Assembly: GCF_029784135.1 (NCBI RefSeq)
Contig: NC_073745.1
Location: 84,644,666 to 84,708,665, forward strand
DNA length: 64,000 nt
DNA from: Toxorhynchites rutilus septentrionalis
Lineage: Eukaryota; Arthropoda; Insecta; Diptera; Culicidae
Direction: 5' to 3'
Part shown: one piece after another, positions 31,935 to 43,200 of the stretch
How positions within the stretch are numbered: the stretch's first letter is position 1
How the letters are laid out: every line of letters starts with the position of its first letter
The notes under the pieces: generated by a model
Database searches by the model: none
Seen by the model: only the letters and a program-made list of their open reading frames with translations
Told to the model about the DNA's origin: nothing
Position numbers and translations under genes: made by a program

Positions 31935-33180
31935 TGATTAATTCCTCCAATATTCAAACGTGACCGGTGTTCGACTATCTAACACACATCTAAGTGCCTA
32001 AGCTAAGAAAAATGTAAAGGATATTTTCTTTCTTTGACAGAAGCAACTCGGTGTAGTTTCTCACTTTTTCAGCTTCAACAGTAGTCTCACTATGTGTTGG
32101 TATATTTTTCGCAGGATTCTTCTTAGTTTTACACAATCAATAGGTTGTAATCAGTACTCAACTCATAAATATTATCCGGTACCTCTTCTATATTAATGGA
32201 TTCCGTGTATTGAGTTTATTTTTTTTTGCTATCCAGTCTATGCGTATCTGTTGTTCAATAATATTTCTATAACATTGTATATCGCCTATCTCAGGTATGC
32301 ATAATGTTCGAACTGTTACCAAAAAACCACAAGTTGTTCAGAGTTATTCCGTCTACTGTGAACATGCGACTCGTCGAGTTAAACAGCCGAAGTGTTGTTG
32401 TTAAACGTGGATGTTAGCAAAATAAATTACATTCGAATCACAGGTGTGCTGGAAGCAACACTCTGTCGTCTATGCTGTAGCTTTCTAAATTAACAATTTT
32501 TGAACAACTCGGCCACAAGTCACAGAACATAAACCAGAATCCGAAAAACAAAATGTATATACGTGCTAACACTGTACACTATTTTTGCTTACCTGTCGGA
32601 AGGCTAATCTAATTAGTATGTACCTATTACATAAACATAAGATGAAAAACTATCTATCGTTCCCACTATCGGTTCATTCTAAAAAAAAATAAGCGTTTTC
32701 AAACTAGATTTTAGGTTTATCTTCAAGCAATTCTACATCATAGTCCTTAGTCACTATTAAGTGTCCAATTTTACTCTTTTCATAGCTTTATTCTCCCGTA
32801 CATGCACGATCAGCTTACATATTATTTCATAAGAGATGATTTATAAAATGGTAAGGATTTAAAGTTGTCAATTAAATTGTTAACAATTTATTTGTCTTCG
32901 AAAATAACAATACAATATGATGGGCGAGAAGAGTCGGCTCAAAATAACAGCCTTTAGCTGTAATCAACCACGATTCCAGTAATGACACAAATATATTTAT
33001 CATAGAGATGACCACAAAAAAATTGCGTTCAGGTGCAATTTCATTCCATGTTGCATTATCATAATTTTGTTTGTTACTCAAGCCGTCGTAAATACGAGAT
33101 ACTGTAAGTTCAAAGTAAACCCCGAATTCATGTAAATTTGAACTGCTCCTGCAGTATTGTAACGTCTTACTCTCATAGAA
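31935..33180. other. 3' flank and probable 3' UTR of the MESR4-like gene
   Basis: No gene. The inverse complement holds an AATAAA at 32887-32892, about 290 nt after the stop codon at 33183, a possible poly(A) signal. Confidence 0.4.
32887..32892 (-). terminator. Candidate poly(A) signal of the MESR4-like gene
   Basis: AATAAA on the minus strand, about 290 nt beyond the stop codon. Position is plausible; not verified. Confidence 0.35.
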
Positions 33181-33182
33181 TC

Positions 33183-36100
33183 TTAACTAGAATCAAGCGA
33201 ATCGTCGTGAAAGGGCGCACTTGCTCCGGAAGTCACAGTCGAACCGCCAGCAGCTTCTATCCCACCCAATTGCTTCATCTTACACTCCGGGCAGAACCAC
33301 TTGCCCTTGGGGGGCATAATAATGCCAACACACTCGAAGTGGAACCACTCTATTCGGCAGTTGTCTCCGTCGCAAGCTATCATCTCCGAAACCTCATCGT
33401 ACGGACAGCGACAGTAGCAGTACACAGATTCCCCCTCTCGCGGCGGTCTCCAGCCGGCGGGAATACGGATTTGGTTGGGCGGGAAGAACTCCGTGTGAAT
33501 GCTGGGAAAAGATCCAATCGGCGGAACTTTCGGTGCTATCGGATCAACGATGGGGGGCCGGAAAGGTGGAGCAGATACAGCAGCAGCAGCTGCTGCTGTT
33601 GATGGTAGCTCGGGTCGCGTCTTCGGCATTGCCACAGGCACCGGTGGCGCTGATTTCGGAGTTTTGTTTTTGGAAGGTCCACGCTTTCGTCCAGACGATG
33701 GCGTTTTGGGAGTTCCTCCGCCTTTGGCGGAAATTTTCTTCGAGAGGGATAGTTTAAGTTTGGGAAGCGGGGGCAGCGGTTGGGGTTGTACGGAAGGAGG
33801 TGTCGTTGCAAACAGGTGAGTTTTGATTGGTCTATGATTGGCTTGGAGAGATGTGTCTTCTTGGCTAGAATCGCTCTCATGATCGTTCCGTTGTGGTGCA
33901 GCATTTATCATGGTGGGCGCGATCGAATGAGTGGAGGTGACCATGGGTATTCGAGCAGGATCAGTACGTTGTGGTGGTAGAGGTTGGGTTGGGGTGACAG
34001 CAGAGGGTGGCACTCTGGACGAAACCGGAGTGCTGTGATCTGTTTGTTTCAGTTTCGATCCTTTGCTCTTCATACTTGGAGGCGACGGAAGGTCTTCTTT
34101 GCTCCAGACTAAATTCGGAGGTGGTGTTGGTTTCATTACAGAAAGAATAGATTTTTCTGGATTTTTCGAAGCCAGTGGATTCATCAGAGGCGGAGTTTCG
34201 TCGTCACTTGTGTAACCGTAAAATTTATTTGGTTTACGACTACGCTGTGATCGTTTCAGAGGAACGTCCGACTCCGAGCTGTTCCCGGTGCTGAGCCTTG
34301 GCGTTTCGATTCGAGAAAGTGACCCAGTGATAGGAGCAGACAACGGTGTGTTTGGGGCAGGAACCATCATCATGCTCTCAGGAATAGCCATAGCAGTGGT
34401 AACTGGGAAAGTATCCATTGCTGGTAGTACTGGCGGTGCGGTCAGTGGCATGGTCGAAATAATGGGGGCTGGTGTAAATAAATCCAAATGATTTAGATTT
34501 ATTGGAGGTGGAATGTTAGAACTGGGCTCGTTTGTTAGCATCAAGGGTGGGGGAATCCTTTTGGGTACCTTTCGCTCACGTTTCTTTTTCTTTAGCTTAA
34601 TTTTTTTCTTCGCTACCATTTCTTCCGGCAGAGAAGGTGTCGATGGTCGACTATTCTCAACAATACCCATACTATTCAAAGGACTCATACACGTCTGTTG
34701 GAGGAGTTGTCGCCGTTTTTCCGCCAGTAACTGATTTGCCAGCTTCTGCGGATGCTCATCATAAAATTCTTCGTCGGTTTCTGATTCATCTGTTTCCAAA
34801 TCAGATTCGTGTATGATAGTATCTGGATCAACTGGTTCCGGTGGAGCAACGGGTTCTTCCTCGGGTGGGGGTGGGGAAAATCTTGCTGGTGACGCATTGT
34901 GCTTTGGTTCTTCAGAAGATTTATTATTTTTGTCTTTAGTTTTCGTTTCTTTCAATTTCCCCTTATTCTCTGTGGAGCTGTCGGAATCATCCGAACTGGA
35001 AGTGCTACTACCGGAACTACTAGAACTGCAGCTACAATTTGAACCACATTCACAGCTGGAATCAGAACCACTACCACTATCACTGGAAGATGAGTCGGAG
35101 CCACTTTTCGAGGCCTTTCTTTTTCTTGGAGATTTTAGTTTCTTAGAAGGACTACCGGTTCTCGAGGAACTCTTCAATAACGACTCTTGTCGTTTTGTCT
35201 TTTCCATGTTACCATCGTCGTCGATGACAATGGTATCTCCGGCAGCACCCGCCTTCACCTCCGGATATATTTTTTTGTACATGAAACAATAATCATGATC
35301 AGATTGGCTAACGTGTAAAATTTTACTCCTCAACATTTTTTCCACAAACTGTTCCTCAGTGATTTCATCAGCCACTGAGGTTCGTCTGCTGTTGGTTCGA
35401 CTAGCCTGATAGTTTTTGAAATTATTCCAGATATTAACGATTTGATCCGTACCCGATTTGTCTGGTTCATTTTCATTATCCTCTTTAGCCCTACTTGCCT
35501 CGTCTTCCGAATTGTCACCCCGGACGGTGGCCGGGGCAGATGGGAACCTCTTGCTGCTTGCGATCGAATTCTCAGCATCCGACCCATCGCTACTATCACT
35601 CTCGGACAGATTCAACGCTGGCACATTCAACAAATCAACCATTGATTTATCATGATCCTCTTTCGATCGCTTTTTCTTTTTTTTCCGAGGTGTCTCTTCC
35701 GTATTACCGGTGCTTTCTCCAGGTTTGTCTTCCTCTTTGACTTCTGTTTTGATCCGCTGGTCATCGGGTTCTTGCTTCACTACACTCTCCTCTTTCACCA
35801 CCCCAGATTCCACATTGAGGTTTATCACCTCCTTCTTCGATTCAGGTGTAGATGGTTCCGTTTCCTTCGACGGAGACGGAGGAGGTGGTTCGTAATGCCG
35901 CTGGACATGTTTCAGCAAAAGTTTCTTCGAGATGAACTTTTTCTCACAACCGTCCTCATTGCACGGATACTTCTCCTCACCGTTGTGCAGCCTTTGGTGT
36001 ACCTTCAGTGCGAGTGACTTCCGGAAACCCATGTGACACACGTCGCAAATGAATTGCGCAGGCGGCACACAGAAATGATAAACATGGGGCCATTTTTTCT

Positions 36101-37262
36101 GCAGACATCGCTTGCACAGCACTCCTTCTGTGCCGTGTTTCCAGAACAGATGCTTTAGAATATCCGCCTTGTTGCGGTACGCAATACCACAACGATAACA
36201 CAGATGGTGTAGTTTGTGCTTCCAAACATGATTTGATAGCGCTCCCTGTTCCGAACATTGCTCTAAACAAACGTCGCAAGCAAAATGACGCTTTCGCAGA
36301 TGTACCATCAGTCGGAATGCCGATGGGATTCCGTCTATGTTACACAAACTACACCGGAACGAATAATCCATCGCCAGCGTGTGATTTGGAACCCCTGGAC
36401 ACATGTGGCACAGCAGTTCACTGTAGCTGAAAAAGTTCGCTCGACACATCAAGCATATTGACAGTGCTTTCTGATGCATTTTACGGTTGTGCAGATAGAG
36501 CTCCTTGTGAATCTGTGTCATAAATCGACACTGGAAGCACTCGAACTGCTTCGGGTAGGTCACTGCCTTCTCTTCAGGCGTCCAGCTGCTGTCGAACGTT
36601 TCCAGGTTGAAATAAAGCGGTTCCAGTTCGTCCAAGCAGAATCGAAAACGTTGCACAATAGTAGCCGGCAGCAATTCTTCGGCTGTGATGCTATTCACTG
36701 TGGCCTGGAAGCGGTGCGTCGCAACCAAATGCAACGCCAGATTTTTGCCGTTGACCGCTATCCTCCTCGCATGATTACAGTACAAACAAAACGGGAAGGT
36801 TGACCGCAAACAAACTTTGATAAATTCTCGTATGTGGATTTTGTCCAGAGGTTCATCCAGGGTCAATTCGAACAGCTGAGCATCTTCGTTCGCCACCAAG
36901 ATGTCGTCCTTCGGTTGTTCCGGTTCGGATAATGGCGACGGCGACGGTAAGTATTGCCCTCGTGTTCGTTCGGGTGTTGACAGTGGAACTTTTTCTGTTT
37001 GATGATCTGCTGCCACAGGTGGAAGCGATTCCTGGGGTTCATCAACGACCATGGGTTCTGCTGCTACCACTGCTGCTAAGAGAGACTGTCGATCGTTGTC
37101 CCGCTCATGGCCCTCCGGCATTGGAGCTGGACCCATCTCCGGCGGGAGATTTACAGGCTGCCGTTCACCTTCCTCTTCTATGTCCATTTCGACGGGATCC
37201 AGCTTGATGTCTTCCTCGACTCGGTGGTTCTGCCCCGATACGCTGGTAACAGGACTGTGTGC
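33183..37262 (-). CDS. MESR4-like exon 3 (C2H2 array, linker, PHD, stop)
   Basis: Follows the acceptor ttttcgtttcag (AG at 37264-37263). Coding begins AHSPVTSVSGQNH in phase 0. The finger array spans roughly 36800-35910 and the PHD finger 33425-33282. Stop TAA at 33185-33183. The open frame reads on upstream to 37490 but that part is intron. Confidence 0.9.
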   Translation of the reverse strand, partial: AHSPVTSVSGQNHRVEEDIKLDPVEMDIEEEGERQPVNLPPEMGPAPMPEGHERDNDRQSLLAAVVAAEPMVVDEPQESLPPVAADHQTEKVPLSTPERTRGQYLPSPSPLSEPEQPKDDILVANEDAQLFELTLDEPLDKIHIREFIKVCLRSTFPFCLYCNHARRIAVNGKNLALHLVATHRFQATVNSITAEELLPATIVQRFRFCLDELEPLYFNLETFDSSWTPEEKAVTYPKQFECFQCRFMTQIHKELYLHNRKMHQKALSICLMCRANFFSYSELLCHMCPGVPNHTLAMDYSFRCSLCNIDGIPSAFRLMVHLRKRHFACDVCLEQCSEQGALSNHVWKHKLHHLCYRCGIAYRNKADILKHLFWKHGTEGVLCKRCLQKKWPHVYHFCVPPAQFICDVCHMGFRKSLALKVHQRLHNGEEKYPCNEDGCEKKFISKKLLLKHVQRHYEPPPPSPSKETEPSTPESKKEVINLNVESGVVKEESVVKQEPDDQRIKTEVKEEDKPGESTGNTEETPRKKKKKRSKEDHDKSMVDLLNVPALNLSESDSSDGSDAENSIASSKRFPSAPATVRGDNSEDEASRAKEDNENEPDKSGTDQIVNIWNNFKNYQASRTNSRRTSVADEITEEQFVEKMLRSKILHVSQSDHDYCFMYKKIYPEVKAGAAGDTIVIDDDGNMEKTKRQESLLKSSSRTGSPSKKLKSPRKRKASKSGSDSSSSDSGSGSDSSCECGSNCSCSSSSSGSSTSSSDDSDSSTENKGKLKETKTKDKNNKSSEEPKHNASPARFSPPPPEEEPVAPPEPVDPDTIIHESDLETDESETDEEFYDEHPQKLANQLLAEKRRQLLQQTCMSPLNSMGIVENSRPSTPSLPEEMVAKKKIKLKKKKRERKVPKRIPPPLMLTNEPSSNIPPPINLNHLDLFTPAPIISTMPLTAPPVLPAMDTFPVTTAMAIPESMMMVPAPNTPLSAPITGSLSRIETPRLSTGNSSESDVPLKRSQRSRKPNKFYGYTSDDETPPLMNPLASKNPEKSILSVMKPTPPPNLVWSKEDLPSPPSMKSKGSKLKQTDHSTPVSSRVPPSAVTPTQPLPPQRTDPARIPMVTSTHSIAPTMINAAPQRNDHESDSSQEDTSLQANHRPIKTHLFATTPPSVQPQPLPPLPKLKLSLSKKISAKGGGTPKTPSSGRKRGPSKNKTPKSAPPVPVAMPKTRPELPSTAAAAAAVSAPPFRPPIVDPIAPKVPPIGSFPSIHTEFFPPNQIRIPAGWRPPREGESVYCYCRCPYDEVSEMIACDGDNCRIEWFHFECVGIIMPPKGKWFCPECKMKQLGGIEAAGGSTVTSGASAPFHDDSLDSS

Positions 37263-40200
37263 CTGAAACGAAAATTGAATGTTATTTGATGATATTGAAA
37301 AAAGTGTTTCGTGCTCATTCAAATATGATGTCTTTGCAAACATCCGAATCATGAAATTCAGGAGGAACAATTTTACCAGGTGTGCGAGTTGAAATTGTAC
37401 GGTTGATGTTTTAGATGTTGCTAACAGGGTTGCATGCATGTCCTCGATAGGACTTATACAGTGATGGACGCAAGAAAAAATCCACTCCATTCAATATCAA
37501 AGTATTCCAATATTAGAAGTTTTTCCAAACCTTTCGGTATTCTAATCAATACTACTTAAAAGTAGGTAATTAGTAGACTATTTTGCCATTTCAGTATCGT
37601 TGATTTATTTTCAAGAAAACAAAAAAAAACATACTTTTGTTCCTAAATGGGCACTTATAGGGTATAAAGATCCACGTCATGGTTTATGTAAAAAATAATA
37701 ATAAAAACGAATAGTTAATAGTCAATATGGCCGTTGGCCTCGAAACCCAACTGACAATTCTTTGGCATTCTCTCCACGAGGTTCTGGAGATGTTGGGGGT
37801 CTAGCTCGTTTCAAGCCTTCTTCAACGCAGCAACATTGTTGTGCTTGTTCGTAACGGCAGTCTTGTCCACCTAGTTGTACAAAACGGGGCTCTGGCAACC
37901 CTATCCCATCCAATGCAAATTGAGCGTAGGCAGCATAAAACAGGGCTCGCGCTTAGGGGGCTCACGTATTGTTTAATGTTTGGAGTCATATATGTTAATA
38001 TTTGATTACGTTGGATAGTTTTTTTTGGCAAGCGATGTTTGGATACCCATCCGGAAGCTTTCTTGACGATTTGCAATTCAAATCACAGCCGAAGAATCGC
38101 GCGGAGCACTTCATTTTGAATTTTAGGTTATGATTTCTATGCTCATGATTTTCTATGCTGGCTACTGAAAGGCGGCCATCTTAGCAATCCCTTGGTACAA
38201 AATCGCCAATATATTCTCAATAGGATTCAAGTCGAGGCTTTGAGTTGGCCACACTGTTAGCGCATAAACCGGGCTAACTGCGGTTGGAATGGTTCTGGCT
38301 AAGCACACTGTGGAAGTTAAAAACACAAGAGGTTATAGTCCAAATTTTCTCTTTATTTCACTAATTACGCATCACTTGGTAAGTCACTTCCACGTTGATG
38401 GTAAGGAAAAAACTGGCAAAGATGGATGATCTGTTCTGCGTTCCCTTTGCATTTGTCAGAAAGTTGGTGGGGTTTTTGTCCTGTCGGCTTCGCTCGGCTC
38501 GATCGGGTGCTGTTCGTTGTTATGTTGCTGCTACATTCATCTCGCTCTCGCACGTGACTAGGTGATGCGATGGAATGGAATGGAGAGCAATTGCTTCGGG
38601 TAGTGAATGGAAAACTTGAGTTGCTGACAAAATGGAGGATTTCAATTTATTTGTCCTGACATGTCAGAACACGTAAGCGCTCGCTACACGTGGCGCGAAC
38701 ACACACCACTGGTTTGATCAGGGCCGATCGGAAAAATTCTGCTGTTTTCTTCGCAGTATGGTTCGGGTTCTTATCTTGCTGGAAGGTGTATTCCCATGCA
38801 TGGATTCTTCCAGGTTCTCGCACAAAATGTCGTTGTAACCATCGGCTGTCATAATACTGTTGACTTGCGTTAAGTTTCTCACCCCAGCCCACGAGAACCA
38901 GCCCCACACCATGATGCTTCCACCACCGTGCTTCATAGTCGGTTGTAGATGCCGGTCCTGGAGGCTCTCGTCGCTCTTCCTTCACACTCGGAGTCGCCTT
39001 TTCTTGTTAAACATCTCTTACTCGGACTCGTCCGACCAAATAACGTGCTTCCGAAATTTCAGCGGCTTGTTGACATGATCCCTCGCAAACTGATGTCGTT
39101 TTTATGTTGGTATTGCTGATCATCGGTCGTTTTATGGCGAAGGATTTATTCAAGTCCCGTTCCACCAAGCGTCGTCGAATGGTGTGATTGGAAAACCAAC
39201 CTTTCTTCAATCGTCCGAATGGTCGTTCGTGGATTTTTCTTTGCTTTCCGGATAATTAGCGTGTCAGTTCTTGTATCAGTCTTACGTTTCGGTCCTCTTC
39301 CCGGTCAATCGACCACGCTGCCGAGCATCTGATGGTTCCGAATGACCAGCTGGACCGCACCACGGCATACCCCTTACTTTCCAGCAATGTTGGGACTCCT
39401 TACGCTGGAATGCACACATAATCAAATTTCGGGCCTGTGTTGAGATTTGCTTTCTACCCATTTTCCGGAAGCTTCCTCAGCCTCAACAACACGTCACTAT
39501 GCACCAAAAGTTGTCTGAACAACTGCCAAAATTATGTTTGTGTCAGATGTAAACAACCAGCTGTCAAAACCCTGAAGGTATCCATTTAGGAACAATAGAC
39601 CGTTTTTTTAATATTTTTCTAAATAAATCAACGATACTGAAATGGCAAAATGGTCTATTAATTACCAACTTTTACGTAGTTTTTGATCGGAATACTTCGC
39701 GAATCTTCACGCAAAGCACCCAAGCAGAACCGCTGCTTCGCCACTGCTACGTTCAGAACGGCCGACTGCGCGATTTTTGCGCTTTCAACGGCATCGAGCA
39801 TCTTACGACAGCCCTGCAAGAAAATTCGAGGGGAGAGAGGATCCATCGAAGAAGCACTGGATATATCCTTGCAGACGTTTCGAAGCACGTCCAGTCGTGT
39901 TTATTTATTTATTTTTTTGTTCATTTGTTCACATAATAGCATAAGATTTTACATCTTTCTTTCATCTGTCTTCACATCATATTTCATGTTCTGTCGAATC
40001 AGAAGTCGTCATCCGAGGTTATGTTTGATTGCAAAATTCGAACGTGTCTCTAGCTTCTCCATCATCGACACGTGTTTCAGTGCCAACGAACGATCACCGC
40101 AAGCAACCGAGGTCTTCCCAACTCCATGGTCGAAACAATTGGAAGTGTGGTCGCGGTGTCGTTGTCGAGCAGACAATGTCACGACGAAGATCGTCGAATG

Positions 40201-43200
40201 CTACGCTCGCAAGTTAACCAGCTGTTGGGTGGTTGGAATCTCCCAAGCCAATCCAAACCAGGTACGCTAATCTGAACAGGATCATCTTCACCCTTATCAG
40301 AACGTGTCTCCAGTGCTGAGAGAACCGTGGTAACGATGGTAAGGAACAACTTCCGAGTTAGGGTGAGCTCTGTGATCTAAAGCAAACCAAAACTTATCTC
40401 TAGAAAACGTCGTAACTACGAGAGTTGAGTGAAGCTGCCACGATTCCGTCAACCAAGCCGATCTTGATAATTACCGACTCGACTAGCGCCATCGGTGCAA
40501 CCGAATCCAGACACCCACGGAACAAGCTTCTAGAAAATATTTGATGCCGAATATCTTCCTCATGTAGGTACCCGGACATAGTGGCATAGTCGGCAATGAG
40601 GCGGCCGATTCATTTGCCGGAATCGGTCGCTCTGGAAAGCTTATAATGCACATAGTGTCACTAGACCACTTCAAATAATAGAATATCAACACTTTCCGCA
40701 CATTTGTACAGAAAAATAGTTCGCTGAGAAGGGACTGCGCCTCCGGAAAATTGAGCCATTGAGCACTTGATCCTCAACTAGCTACGATGACATGGAAGCA
40801 AAATGAACTAAGATTCGGCCACTGCAATATGTCGCATAGCTTTAACAACGAGCCCTTTAGTCCACTTTGTGATCTGTGCATGGTTTGTTTGAAGTCTTTC
40901 TGTGCCCGAAGTTTGAAGTCTTTCAGAATTTCTACGGTATCAGCGGAAGCATCCGTGATGTCCCTAGCGACGACCCATCGAGAACCACCGCTATACTCTG
41001 TTTCTTAAAACAGTGGCGTATCGTCCGGCTGTTCAAACTGTTCATAGGACAGGCAGACGATCTCAGATTTTCTTAGTTTTAAAATTTAAATTTAATTTTT
41101 TTTATCATTATTTCACTTGATTACACCATACAACCCGTACGCAATACAGCACAACACTAAGAAATAAGCAGTAATGAGTATCGGGTTCAAACCATTCACT
41201 TGAACCCGCCGTCACTCAAACACTTTTCTGCATCTTCAAGTGCGACATGGCGAACGCAGTCAACTATGTATGAAGCGATCACTACTACAAATGCGATGCC
41301 TTGCGTAAAAATGATATTTGAGATTCAAAGATTCAAGGTGCACCCGTGGCCGAGTGGTTAGCGTCTCACATTATCATGCCGGGTGTTCGGGTTCGATTCC
41401 CGTTCTGGCCGGGGGATTTTTCGTCAAAGAAATTTCCTTCGACTTGCACTGTGATCACGCGTATTCTAGAGCAACTAAGTATTAATAAATGACGCTAGTT
41501 AATGCATACGTTGAGACGGCAAAAGTTCCACAGGGAACGTTAACGCCATTCAAGAAGAAGAAGATTCAAAGTTTTCTGTTGAACGAAGCCGATGAAAACG
41601 ATAGAAAACACACACACCATTTTTGCTTGAACAGATAGCTCACTTGGTCACGCGTCGCCTTTGTCTTAAAGGATGACGACCTATACATTCAAATTTGAAT
41701 AACAAATTGTGATCCAAATCAAAGATACGGGTAGCTCTCCACTAGCCGGAGGCCATGGTCAACGGACTTCCACGCCCATGACCAGAGAAATGCAATTCAC
41801 CGAGCAACAAAATTATAAAATAAAGATTTAATTTGTTTTATTTGTGTAATTATTCTGTCATGTTACTTTTTAATTTGTTATTTTCTTTTTTATAAAAAAG
41901 GTTTCTTCTTCTGGCGGCATCTTATAGGCAGTTGCTACAGCGACGAACCAGCTCATGATAAAAAAAAAGAATAAACAGAACAAAATTTTTTTGAGGTTTT
42001 CCTGAAAAAAGACTTGCACACCTGATATATCAGAAAACAAACACACATCCTTATGTTCTACTAACCAACAACTTACCATTGCTTCTTCAGTTCTATGTGC
42101 CTTTCCATCGCTATCTTGCGCCTCCTCTTCGTCATCTTCCTCCTGATCGTCGGGTTCTTCTTCATCGTAGTCACTCTCCGTCGACGATTCCTCACTTTCC
42201 AGTGGGGTACAAAACTGCTTGGGGATCCTCACCTTCAGCTTCGGCACCAGTGGAGGTCGCGAAACTTCTTCTTGCTCTTGTTCCTGCTGATGTTCTGTAT
42301 GAGCGGGTGGCTCAGGGACTGGCAATTCTGGGACGGGAGGTAATTCCGTTGGGGGCTCTCTTACGTTCAATAAGCTGGCGGGTATAGTGGACAGAGTTGT
42401 GATTTGATCAAAATTGAGCTTTTGCGCCGAATGTTGCATTTCCGTCGTCAATTGTGGAGGATGATGAAGGAGGTTAGGCTGATGATGCTGCGTGATAGGG
42501 GATTCCAACGACTGCTGGTGTAGGATATCTGTAGGATACGTGGTCGGAATCTTGTTGGGGAGTTGTGCCGCCGCTTCTAAAGGTTTCATCAGCTGAGACT
42601 GTAGAATGGGACTACTGAAGGCACCACTAACAGATGCAAGGGTTTGATTTGCTTGCGGATGAAAGTTCAGCAACGATTGAGTGTTTATATTGAGTGGACT
42701 CGTCAAATCGGCATTTTTCTGTTGCTGGGAAAATCTAGCTTTCTTGTTAGATCCACTCTTGTTGTGGACCTTTTGTTGTCCTATACCTGTCAGAGTTTTA
42801 GTGAACTGCGGGCTATCGTGACTACCATTGCTCATTTTTGCTTGATTATCATAATTGTACATCACAGCTGCTGAACTATTAATAGTACTACTGTTGTAGT
42901 TGTTGTTAAGATTAAATTTACCCCCGCTCTTCATATGGTTGATGGAGCTAAATCTACTGGCATGACTGTTGCCCAGTTGCCTAGCTGTTTCCTGCGGTGG
43001 AAGGCTTACATTTCCCGCTTGTTCCGCTTTTTTGTCGCACTTGTGTTTGGATTGTTTGAAGCACCCACAGTTTTCGCATTTCTCCATATAGTCCGCACAA
43101 TTGTGTTGAACAATAGCTTCTCCGTCAGTGGATGAAGTTTTTTCGAAAATATGTTCGCAGCGTGCACACATCAAGTACAGCGATTTATTGCCATCCGTAT

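Larger units (their letters stand above)
37559..39672 (-). mobile_element. Tc1-type element with two nested insertions (2114 bp)
   Basis: Long inverted ends, over 60 bp: AAAGTAGGTAATTAGTAGAC on the left and the inverse of AAAGTTGGTAATTAATAGAC on the right, each beside TA (37557-37558 and 39673-39674). The minus strand encodes transposase remains. The start is MGRKQISTQARNLIM at 39461. Further pieces are TIRRRLVERDLNKSFAIKRP, MKHGGGSIMVWGWFSW, a QQDKNPNHTAKKT block, LNPIENI at about 38235 and a NLVERMPKNCQ-like C-terminus near 37760. Stops, frameshifts and two insertions (37885-38194 and 38255-38688) inactivate it. It lies in intron 2 of the MESR4-like gene. Confidence 0.9.

Noticed and set aside
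33499..37207. Many plus-strand open frames opposite the MESR4-like exons (e.g. 34813-35292)
   Set aside because: Shadows of a Ser/Glu/Lys-rich coding exon; no domains and no splice context of their own.
37263..37490. N-terminal 76 residues of the 1435-codon minus frame as real protein
   Set aside because: They lie upstream of a strong acceptor (ttttcgtttcag) and lack the character of the rest; the frame is simply open through the intron end.
39683..40270. 195-codon plus frame as a gene
   Set aside because: No recognisable domain, biased composition, flanked by retroelement debris; probably chance or decayed transposon.
41870..42076. C-terminal 69 codons of the 1044-codon minus frame as the protein end
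   Set aside because: A consensus donor (gtaagt) follows ATG at 42077 and joins in phase with the 37262 acceptor; the tail is intron sequence.
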